DNA from: Candidatus Accumulibacter sp. UBA704
GTDB taxonomy: Bacteria > Pseudomonadota > Gammaproteobacteria > Burkholderiales > Rhodocyclaceae
Reading direction: 5' to 3'
Length of the DNA stretch: 12,875 nt
NCBI GenBank assembly: GCA_002304785.1
Contig: DBMG01000117.1
Span: forward strand, 1 to 12,875
Below, piece by piece: positions 7,705 to 12,875 of this stretch. Position 1 is the first letter of the stretch; every line of letters begins with the position of its first letter. Under the pieces are notes generated by a model, which saw nothing but the letters and a program-made list of their open reading frames with translations, was not told the DNA's origin and ran no database searches. Both the position numbers and the translations under genes were made by a program.

Positions 7705-8403
7705 TCAAGCGCTGGAATTCAGGTTGCGGCGCGCCGCTTTTTCGAGCCGCGCCTTTTCAGCCAGCACCTTGTTGGCATAACCGCCTTCCGCATCCGAAGA
7801 TCCGGCATAGTACTGCAGACCCGCTGTCAAATCGCCGCCACGCCGGATCGCCTCCTCGAGCACATAGACTCCAACCCGAATATTTACGGCCGGATCGAAC
7901 AAATGGCGAGTTCCCGCGCCAACCGGCACCTTGTCCATGTGGAAACGCGGGATCACCTGCATCAAACCACGCGCGCCCATCGCACTTTCCGCAAAAGGAT
8001 TGAAACCCGATTCGACACCGATGATTGCAAGAATCAGCAGAGGATCGATGCGACGCTCCCTGCCGATCAGTTCCGCGAATTCGAACACCGGCAGAACGGC
8101 CTCCGGAGAAACGCGGTAGCGCCGCTTTACATAGTCGAGAACGCCGGCATAATACGGCTTGAACCCTGAATTTCCGGCACTGTCGGCAGGAGTTTCTTGT
8201 GGCAACCCGACGGGCACCTTGACGACAGCGGCGGCTGGAAGAGCAGACTCTTCCTCGTTCTTCGACTCTGATGCGTTAAAGACAAAACCGACAATCCCGA
8301 GAACAAACAGCAGCCCGGCAATCATCACCACATACTGGAAGATACTGAAGACGGCATCCAAACTGCGTGCCATCGAAGTCTTGAGCGTAACGGATACAGA
8401 CAT
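7705..8403 (-). CDS. Membrane-anchored lytic transglycosylase (SLT domain)
   Basis: The 232-residue protein starts at ATG 8403, six bases after a strong AAGGAG site; this is preferred over an in-frame ATG at 8457. A single hydrophobic segment (about 23-42) anchors the protein in the inner membrane without a lipobox, followed by a linker rich in acidic residues, Ala and Pro (about 45-80). The C-terminal domain is a lysozyme-like SLT fold: catalytic E131 in GVESGFNPFAES, then GARGLMQVIP, a FDPAVNIRVGVYVLEEAI segment and GLQYYAG. It should cleave the MurNAc-GlcNAc bond of peptidoglycan in the periplasm with formation of an anhydro end. It is convergent with the EF-G-like gene and divergent from the vanZ-like gene. 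The exact physiological role is unknown. Confidence 0.9.
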   Translation of the reverse strand: MSVSVTLKTSMARSLDAVFSIFQYVVMIAGLLFVLGIVGFVFNASESKNEEESALPAAAVVKVPVGLPQETPADSAGNSGFKPYYAGVLDYVKRRYRVSPEAVLPVFEFAELIGRERRIDPLLILAIIGVESGFNPFAESAMGARGLMQVIPRFHMDKVPVGAGTRHLFDPAVNIRVGVYVLEEAIRRGGDLTAGLQYYAGSSDAEGGYANKVLAEKARLEKAARRNLNSSA

Positions 8404-8473
8404 GCTCTCTCCTTCACTGTTGTCATCGCGCAAACAGACAGACTTGCCGTGCGACAAACGGTTATAGGCGGGT

Positions 8474-8488
8474 GCAATGCCCCATTGC
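8474..8488. repeat. Inverted repeat GCAATG-N3-CATTGC
   Basis: This perfect 6-bp inverted repeat spans 15 bases. It lies just upstream of the TATAAC box that may serve the transglycosylase gene, in the spacer/-35 position for that direction, which is where a repressor site would be expected. No regulator family is recognised. Confidence 0.35.
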
Positions 8489-8530
8489 GCGGCGGAAGAT
8501 CAAATTGCCGCAGGGCAGAACTACTTCAGA

Positions 8531-8572
8531 AACTGAGCAGACTCAGTTGTAGAGTTTTCCAAAGAACTTTGG
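8531..8572. repeat. Two adjacent small palindromes (AACTGAG-N4-CTCAGTT and CCAAAG-AA-CTTTGG)
   Basis: A 7-bp inverted repeat (8531-8537 with 8542-8548) is followed by AGAGTTTT and then a 6-bp inverted repeat (8559-8564 with 8567-8572). They could be operator sites or a small terminator-like hairpin with a T-run at 8555-8558 on the plus strand. No gene reads into it on that strand, so the function is open. Confidence 0.35.
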
Positions 8573-8784
8573 TTCCCTTCTCCGCGACGCCCAAGGGGGC
8601 CGAAACGCGAAGGAGGGCGAACTCTAGTGACCGAAGCCATTTTTGTCAACACCGCGGCATCCGCAGCACTTCACCACCTCGCGCATGTCCCTTGCTCGGC
8701 GCCACGGGAATAAGCCGCCGTCCAGCAGCCGAAAAGGTAAAATCGATAGAATCATCTTCCAGATCAACATTTCATTTTCCGGCA

Positions 8785-9879
8785 ATGCAGACAGGCACTT
8801 CCCCCGCTTCCACGCCCAACATCGGCGCCCACACGGAGAGTCCCTCGCTGTTGCCGCGTTATTTGACCCTTTGCTATCTGGCACTCATTGTCTATGCCAG
8901 TCTGCATCCGTTTTCCGGCTGGCGCGCACCGGGCATTTCGCCGCTCGTTTTCCTCGAAGCCGCGTGGCCCAGATACTGGACCGTATTCGATCTGGCAATC
9001 AACATCTTTGCTTATATGCCTCTGGCGTTTTTCATGACGCAAAGCTTCGGGCACCATTCGGGCAAGCCACTGGCATTTCTTGTATCTCTCCTGTTTGGGA
9101 GTCTTCTGAGCCTGACCATGGAAAGCGTGCAAACCTTCCTGCCATCGCGCGTCCCGTCGAATGTGGACCTCCTCTGCAACAGCATTGGATCTGGCCTTGG
9201 TGCGGCACTGTCGCTTTGGTGCGGAACCCGTTTCTTCAGCTGGACGGCACGTGTTCAGCAACTATGGCTGGCACCGATTCCGCATTTGGATTATGGGCTG
9301 ATCCTGATCGGATTGTGGCTGCTCACGCAGCTTTCTCCAGAGACTCTTCTTTTCGGCGCAGGGGACCTTCGTCACCTCTTCGACATCACCCCGGCCGTTT
9401 TGTATGCCGCTCCGTCGTTCTTCGCCATGGAGACCGGCATCATAGTATGCAACACGATCGCAATCGGTCTTGTCATGCGCACCGTCCTTGCAACAAAGGG
9501 GCCGGTTCGCCGGACTTTGCCCTGGTTCTTCGTTGCCGCAATCCTGACTCGAACGCTCGCTGCGGCAATAGTGGTCGGACCTCAGAACGCCCTCGTCTGG
9601 CTGACGCCCGGAGCCGGCCTGGGGATGCTGATCGGAGGCATGGTGCTCGCCCTCGCCCTACTCCTGCCGGAACCTCTGCGCATAGCCCTCGCAGGGGTCT
9701 CGCTGATGGCCGGAACAGTACTCGTCAATCTCGCGCCGTTCAACCCGTATTCGGCTGCTGCTCTGGCCGCCTGGCGGCAGGGACACTTTCTGAATTTCAA
9801 CGGACTGACTCGATTTGCGGCAAGTTTCTGGCCTTTCCTGGCACTCCCCTATCTCATCCTGCTCGGACGACGCGCCTGA
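8785..9879 (+). CDS. VanZ-family integral membrane protein
   Basis: The 364-residue protein starts at ATG 8785, without a clear Shine-Dalgarno; the open frame extends upstream to 8449, but that part does not look like protein. It is strongly hydrophobic with perhaps nine or ten membrane segments. The N-terminal part carries the VanZ signature: E113 and Q116 in ESVQTFLPSR, R122, then VDLLCNSIGSGLG with D128 and N132. VanZ itself gives low-level teicoplanin resistance, but most proteins with this domain have no known function. The C-terminal half adds further membrane helices (about residues 170-360) not present in the short VanZ. It precedes the ferredoxin gene by 58 bases on the same strand and may be its cotranscribed neighbour. 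Confidence 0.82.
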   Translation: MQTGTSPASTPNIGAHTESPSLLPRYLTLCYLALIVYASLHPFSGWRAPGISPLVFLEAAWPRYWTVFDLAINIFAYMPLAFFMTQSFGHHSGKPLAFLVSLLFGSLLSLTMESVQTFLPSRVPSNVDLLCNSIGSGLGAALSLWCGTRFFSWTARVQQLWLAPIPHLDYGLILIGLWLLTQLSPETLLFGAGDLRHLFDITPAVLYAAPSFFAMETGIIVCNTIAIGLVMRTVLATKGPVRRTLPWFFVAAILTRTLAAAIVVGPQNALVWLTPGAGLGMLIGGMVLALALLLPEPLRIALAGVSLMAGTVLVNLAPFNPYSAAALAAWRQGHFLNFNGLTRFAASFWPFLALPYLILLGRRA

Positions 9880-9937
9880 CAGGAAATGAACCTGGCCTAT
9901 CGATTACTGACAAACCCAACCACGCGAAAAATCGGAT

Positions 9938-10246
9938 ATGAGCTACTACAAACATCACGTGTTTTTCTGTTGCAACCAGCGCCCGGACGGTGAAACGTGT
10001 TGCAACAATCTCGGCGCTACCGAGGCGCAGACTTACGCCAAGGACAGGATCGCCCAGCTGAAACTCAAGGGCCAAGGCAAGGTCCGTATCAACAAGGCCG
10101 GCTGCATGGACCGCTGTGACGCAGGACCGGTCCTCGTCGTGTATCCGGAAGCGGTGTGGTATCAGTACGTGGACACGGATGATGTCGAAGAGATCATCCA
10201 GGAACACCTCGTGCATGGACGCATCGTAGAGCGCCTGAAGATATAG
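9938..10246 (+). CDS. Thioredoxin-like [2Fe-2S] ferredoxin
   Basis: The 102-residue protein matches the small thioredoxin-fold [2Fe-2S] ferredoxins, a fold also seen in the NuoE subunit of complex I. It begins YYKHHVFFCCNQR and carries cysteines at 11, 12, 21, 22, 56 and 60; the pair in GCMDRCDAGP (56, 60) and one from each of the other two pairs are the likely cluster ligands. Then follow VVYPEAVWYQYVDTDDVEEI and the C-terminal helix, both typical of the family. It should be a soluble one-electron carrier; its partner is unknown. The ATG at 9938 has only a weak ribosome site. The hydrolase gene starts six bases after its stop, indicating one operon. Confidence 0.92.
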   Translation: MSYYKHHVFFCCNQRPDGETCCNNLGATEAQTYAKDRIAQLKLKGQGKVRINKAGCMDRCDAGPVLVVYPEAVWYQYVDTDDVEEIIQEHLVHGRIVERLKI

Positions 10247-10252
10247 CGGCGC

Positions 10253-10891
10253 ATGAGACCTTATGAACAAACGCTGCGCGTCACCGGACGAGCCGGGACA
10301 ATCGAAACAAAAGTCGAATCGCCGCCAGAGCCGAGAGGCATTGCGCTAATATGCCATCCACATCCATTGTTCGGCGGCACCAGCGAGAATAAGGTCGTGC
10401 ATACCCTGGCGAGCACCTTCATCCGGCTCGGTTACGCCGCACTACGACCGGACTTCCGGGGTGTCGGTGGCAGCGAAGGACTGCATGACGAGGGTCGTGG
10501 AGAGACCGACGACATGCTTCTCGTCCTTGACGAAGCTAGGCATATATTCGGTGAACTACCTGTGGTGCTGGCCGGTTTCTCGTTCGGCGCCTATGTCCAG
10601 ACCCGAGTCGCCGAGTCGCTGGCCGATTCCGGCCAGCCTGCACAGCGGCTGATCCTGGTCGGCACCGCCGCCGGCCATGTCGAAGGCGCCCGTCAGTATT
10701 CGACACGCGCCGTGCCGAAAGACACGCTGGTCATTCACGGATCGGCCGACACCACAGTGCCACTGGCCAATGTTCTGGCCTGGGCAGAACCTTTGGAACT
10801 GCCGGTCGTGGTCATTCCCGGTGCCGACCATTTTTTCCATCGCCGACTGCACCTCATTCGCGACGTCATTCTGCGCGCATGGTCACATTGA
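10253..10891 (+). CDS. Alpha/beta-fold hydrolase (COG2945-like)
   Basis: The 212-residue protein is a compact alpha/beta hydrolase. It has the family motifs CHPHPLFGGT (about 34-43) and PDFRGVGGSEG, nucleophile elbow GFSFG with S110, D166 in HGSADTTVP and H193 in PGADHFFHRR, which together form a plausible Ser-Asp-His triad. There is no signal peptide and no obvious lid domain. The COG2945 group is predicted to contain cytoplasmic esterases or peptidases, mostly without known substrate. The gene lies six bases after the ferredoxin gene and overlaps the next (ABC ATPase) by 13 bases, which suggests translational coupling and possibly a joint role with the exporter. Confidence 0.9.
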   Translation: MRPYEQTLRVTGRAGTIETKVESPPEPRGIALICHPHPLFGGTSENKVVHTLASTFIRLGYAALRPDFRGVGGSEGLHDEGRGETDDMLLVLDEARHIFGELPVVLAGFSFGAYVQTRVAESLADSGQPAQRLILVGTAAGHVEGARQYSTRAVPKDTLVIHGSADTTVPLANVLAWAEPLELPVVVIPGADHFFHRRLHLIRDVILRAWSH

Positions 10892-11805
10892 ACCCCGAAG
10901 ACGCACTCAGCGTTGCCGACCTGCACAAGAGCTACGACGACAACGAGGTCGTCGCCGGCATCGATTTTCGCGTACCGCGAGGCACGTGTTTTGGGCTCCT
11001 CGGCCCCAACGGCGCGGGGAAAACCACCACGTTGCGCTGCTGCCTCGGCCTGACGTTTCCGGACAGCGGAACGATCCGCCTGGGCGGGCATACTGTTCCT
11101 GAAGAGGCGGAGAAGGCCCGTGCCAACGTGGGAGTCGTACCTCAATTCGACAATCTGGATCCCGATTTCACCGTCCGCGAAAACCTCACAGTCTATGGCC
11201 GCTACTTCGGCCTCAGCAATGCCGAGATTCATGGCCACATCCCGGACCTGCTCGACTTTGCGGGACTGGTCGGCAAGGCGGACGCCCGCATCCAGACACT
11301 TTCGGGGGGGATGAAGCGGCGCCTTACCTTGGCGCGGGCGATGATTAACGACCCGGACATTATCTTCCTCGACGAGCCGACTACCGGTCTCGACCCGCAA
11401 GCACGCCACCTGATTTGGGACCGCATGAAACAGCTGACGACGCGTGGCAAAACGTTGATCCTGACCACGCACTTCATGGACGAAGCCGAACGCCTGTGCG
11501 ATCGACTGGCCATCCTCGACCACGGCCACCTCATCGCCGAGGGAGCCCCCCACAGCCTGATCGCCACGCACATCGAACCTCAGGTGGTGGAGGTCTTTGG
11601 CGACGAGGCCGCCGAATGGGCCAATCAGCACAGCAGGCTTGGCGAGCGGGTCGAAGTGGCCGGCGAGACGGCGTTCTTCTATTGCCAGAACGTTGCGCCA
11701 CTCCTCGCGGCACTCAAGGACAGACCCGCGCTGCGCTACCTGCACCGTCCCGCCACGCTGGAGGACGTGTTCATCAAGTTGACCGGGCGGGAATTGCGGG
11801 ATTGA
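10879..11805 (+). CDS. nodI: ABC transporter ATP-binding protein, NodI-like
   Basis: The 308-residue ATPase has Walker A GPNGAGKTT (42-50), a Q-loop around VPQFDNLDPD, signature LSGGMKRR (from 141), Walker B IIFLDEP with D165-E166, a D-loop and switch His H198 in TTHFMDEAERL. The C-terminal tail (about 225-308, ending in LEDVFIKLTGREL) is typical of the NodI/drug-exporter (DRA) subfamily. With the NodJ-like permease one base after its stop codon, it should power export of a substrate across the inner membrane. In rhizobia NodIJ exports lipochitooligosaccharide Nod factors; no nod synthesis genes are visible here, so the substrate is unknown. The gene begins inside the end of the hydrolase gene. 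The symbol reflects family resemblance, not proven function. Confidence 0.9.
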   Translation: MVTLNPEDALSVADLHKSYDDNEVVAGIDFRVPRGTCFGLLGPNGAGKTTTLRCCLGLTFPDSGTIRLGGHTVPEEAEKARANVGVVPQFDNLDPDFTVRENLTVYGRYFGLSNAEIHGHIPDLLDFAGLVGKADARIQTLSGGMKRRLTLARAMINDPDIIFLDEPTTGLDPQARHLIWDRMKQLTTRGKTLILTTHFMDEAERLCDRLAILDHGHLIAEGAPHSLIATHIEPQVVEVFGDEAAEWANQHSRLGERVEVAGETAFFYCQNVAPLLAALKDRPALRYLHRPATLEDVFIKLTGRELRD

Positions 11806-11806
11806 C

Positions 11807-12595
11807 ATGACATCGCCATCTCCCTATTCTCTTCCCCGCCCCGGCCTGCGTTGGCTGCCGGTGTGGCGGCGCAACTTCCTCGTCTGGCGCAAGCTGGCGC
11901 TGCCCTCGGTACTCGGTAACCTGGCCGACCCGCTGATCTACATGCTCGGTCTCGGCTACGGACTGGGAGCCCTGTTGCCCGAGGTCGGCGGCGTAAGCTA
12001 TGTCAGCTTCCTGGCAGCCGGCACGGTCGTCGCCAGCACGATGAACGCCGCTACGTTCGAGGCCCTGTATTCCGGCTTCTCGCGCATGCACGTACAGAAA
12101 ACCTGGGACGCAATTCTCAATACCCCGCTCACGCTCGATCACGTGCTGGCTGGCGAGTTGGTATGGACGGCCAGCAAGAGCCTGCTTTCGGGCCTGGCTA
12201 TCCTGCTGGTCATCGCCATGCTCGGATTGAGCGCGTCGCCGCTGGCGCTGTGGACGATCCCGGTCATCTTCCTCACCGGTATCGCGTTCGGCGCGCTCGG
12301 CCTGATCATCTGCGCGCTGGCCCCCTCCTATGACTTCTTCATGTACTACTTCACGCTATTCATTACTCCAATGACGCTCGTCTCCGGTGTCTTTTTTCCA
12401 GCCGATCAGTTGCCCCCGCTGCTACACGCAATCGCCGCATGGTTGCCTCTCTCTCACGCGGTACAACTCACCCGCCCCCTGCTGAATGGCGAGATTCCTG
12501 CAAATACGGCCGGCCACGTCGTCGCGCTCGCGGGCATTGCCTCCGTCGCGTTCTACATCGCCACGATCTTCACACGACGGCGATTGCTCAAGTAA
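11807..12595 (+). CDS. nodJ: ABC-2 type transporter permease, NodJ-like
   Basis: The 262-residue integral membrane protein has about six hydrophobic segments and the ABC-2 layout. An N-terminal cytoplasmic stretch (WRRNFLVWRKLALPSVLGNL) leads to a conserved region with the NodJ-like pattern ADPLIYMLGLGYGLG, then FLAAGTVVASTMNAATFEALYS, FSRMHVQKTWDAILNTPLT and, near the end, FITPMTLVSGVFFPADQLPP followed by AAWLPLSHAVQLTRPLLNG. It starts one base after the stop of the ATPase gene, so the two are cotranscribed and probably translationally coupled. It forms the channel half of the NodIJ-type exporter; the functional unit would be two permease and two ATPase chains. It is the last gene before the cobalamin riboswitch. 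Confidence 0.9.
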   Translation: MTSPSPYSLPRPGLRWLPVWRRNFLVWRKLALPSVLGNLADPLIYMLGLGYGLGALLPEVGGVSYVSFLAAGTVVASTMNAATFEALYSGFSRMHVQKTWDAILNTPLTLDHVLAGELVWTASKSLLSGLAILLVIAMLGLSASPLALWTIPVIFLTGIAFGALGLIICALAPSYDFFMYYFTLFITPMTLVSGVFFPADQLPPLLHAIAAWLPLSHAVQLTRPLLNGEIPANTAGHVVALAGIASVAFYIATIFTRRRLLK

Positions 12596-12618
12596 CTTTC
12601 GGCACCCCCGCGGCGCTT

Positions 12619-12815
12619 GACCACCTCGGTAGCTCTCGCGGAGAATACGCGCTCCATTCGATTCGACGAAACGGAACACGGTGCAAATCCGTGGCGGGCC
12701 CGCCGCTGTATCCGGGGACGAACGCTGCAAGGTTGATACAACCAGCCACTGACGGGGCTCACCCCGCCGGGAAGGTGCAACGCTTCGGCTGATCCGGTAG
12801 CCAGAAGACGTGTCG
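12619..12815 (+). ncRNA. Cobalamin (adenosylcobalamin) riboswitch aptamer
   Basis: The stretch carries the conserved landmarks of the B12 element in the right order: CTCGGTAGCTC (near 12625), the B12-box-like CACGGTGCAAATCCGTGG (12677-12694), the GCCCGCCGCTGTA segment, AGCCACTGACGGGG (12734-12747), CCGGGAAGGTG (12767-12777) and AGCCAGAAGACGTGTC (12799-12814). A P1 stem may form between GACCAC (12619-12624) and GTGTC (12810-12814) with one bulge. Binding of cobalamin normally lowers expression of the downstream gene, often a B12 transporter, a B12 synthesis gene or a B12-independent isoenzyme; that gene lies outside the window. Boundaries are approximate. Confidence 0.93.
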
Positions 12816-12845
12816 AAACGAAGCGGAGCTTTGGCAAGGGCTCCG

Positions 12846-12875
12846 GCTGAAGGCATGCCGCGGCGTGCCTTCAGC
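12846..12875 (+). terminator. Strong hairpin after the riboswitch, probable expression-platform terminator (cut at edge)
   Basis: GCTGAAGGCA (12846-12855) and TGCCTTCAGC (12866-12875) form a perfect 10-bp stem, which may extend inward by a G-T pair and GCC/GGC. The stem ends at the last base of the window, so a following T-run cannot be seen. Its place 30 bases after the aptamer suggests the terminator of a transcription-controlling B12 riboswitch. The left arm shares CGGCTGA with the aptamer at 12786-12792, which could offer an alternative partner for the right arm. Confidence 0.55.

Larger units (their letters stand above)
8404..8784. other. Intergenic region with three small inverted repeats
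   Basis: About 380 bases separate the divergent transglycosylase and VanZ genes. No gene is supported here. On the minus strand TATAAC (8461-8466) could be a -10 for the transglycosylase gene, without a clear -35. On the plus strand TAAAAT (8738-8743) and TAGAAT (8747-8752) could be -10 boxes for the VanZ gene, again without -35. Three inverted repeats (8474-8488, 8531-8548, 8559-8572) lie between them. Confidence 0.5.

Noticed and set aside
8643..9941. Plus-strand reading frame of 432 codons
   Set aside because: It overlaps the VanZ gene in another frame, and its translation is rich in Arg, His and Pro without membrane or domain pattern.
11302..11312. Run of seven G in the ATPase signature motif as a possible frameshift or slippage site
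   Set aside because: The reading frame is intact through LSGGMKRR and the whole protein is full length; the run follows from the Gly-Gly codons.
10735..11808. Minus-strand reading frame of 357 codons
   Set aside because: It is antisense to the hydrolase and the NodI-like ATPase, whose motifs are complete.
12617..12646. TTGACC with downstream GAATAC as promoter for the riboswitch
   Set aside because: The spacing is too long and the boxes overlap the aptamer's own 5' part; the promoter should lie further upstream.

Overview
The window looks like an ordinary chromosomal segment of a moderately GC-rich Gram-negative bacterium, most likely a betaproteobacterium of the Rhodocyclales type. The reasons are the tRNA-Tyr/Gly/Thr-tuf order, the style of the proteins (HDLRQP-type hybrid kinase, NodIJ-like exporter, thioredoxin-fold [2Fe-2S] ferredoxin) and a proteobacterial-style cobalamin riboswitch. 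The genus assignment is inference. There are no insertion sequences, phage genes, CRISPR arrays or other signs of recent transfer.

Layout. (1) Positions 1-401, minus strand: tRNA-Tyr(GTA), tRNA-Gly(TCC), tRNA-Thr(GGT) and then the first seven codons of tuf (EF-Tu), cut by the left edge; this is the classic translation operon. (2) 592-1365, plus: a membrane-anchored SAM-dependent methyltransferase resembling the FAM173/ATPSCKMT protein-lysine methyltransferases. (3) 1372-5180, minus: a thioredoxin-like protein, a large membrane hybrid sensor histidine kinase and a NarL/LuxR-type response regulator, a probable signalling operon. (4) 5573-7630, plus: a divergent EF-G paralogue. A 12-bp perfect hairpin separates it from the convergent gene 7705-8403, minus, a membrane-anchored lytic transglycosylase. 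(5) 8785-12595, plus: a VanZ-family membrane protein, then a tight cluster of [2Fe-2S] ferredoxin, COG2945-type alpha/beta hydrolase, NodI-like ABC ATPase and NodJ-like permease. (6) 12619-12875, plus: a cobalamin riboswitch followed by a strong hairpin that ends exactly at the right edge; the gene it controls lies outside.

How the parts work together. Region 1 serves translation. Region 3 is probably a sensory phosphorelay: an extracytoplasmic signal reaches the kinase, phosphate goes to its own receiver and/or the separate regulator, and the regulator acts on DNA. The thioredoxin may tie it to redox state or may simply be a neighbour. In region 5 NodI and NodJ form an exporter of unknown substrate; the hydrolase gene overlaps nodI and is probably translationally coupled to it. 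The right edge begins a B12-regulated unit.

No wholly new system is evident. The most interesting items are the FAM173-like methyltransferase, the thioredoxin/hybrid kinase/regulator operon, the EF-G paralogue with an altered switch I, the ferredoxin-hydrolase-NodIJ cluster, and the riboswitch with its cut expression platform.
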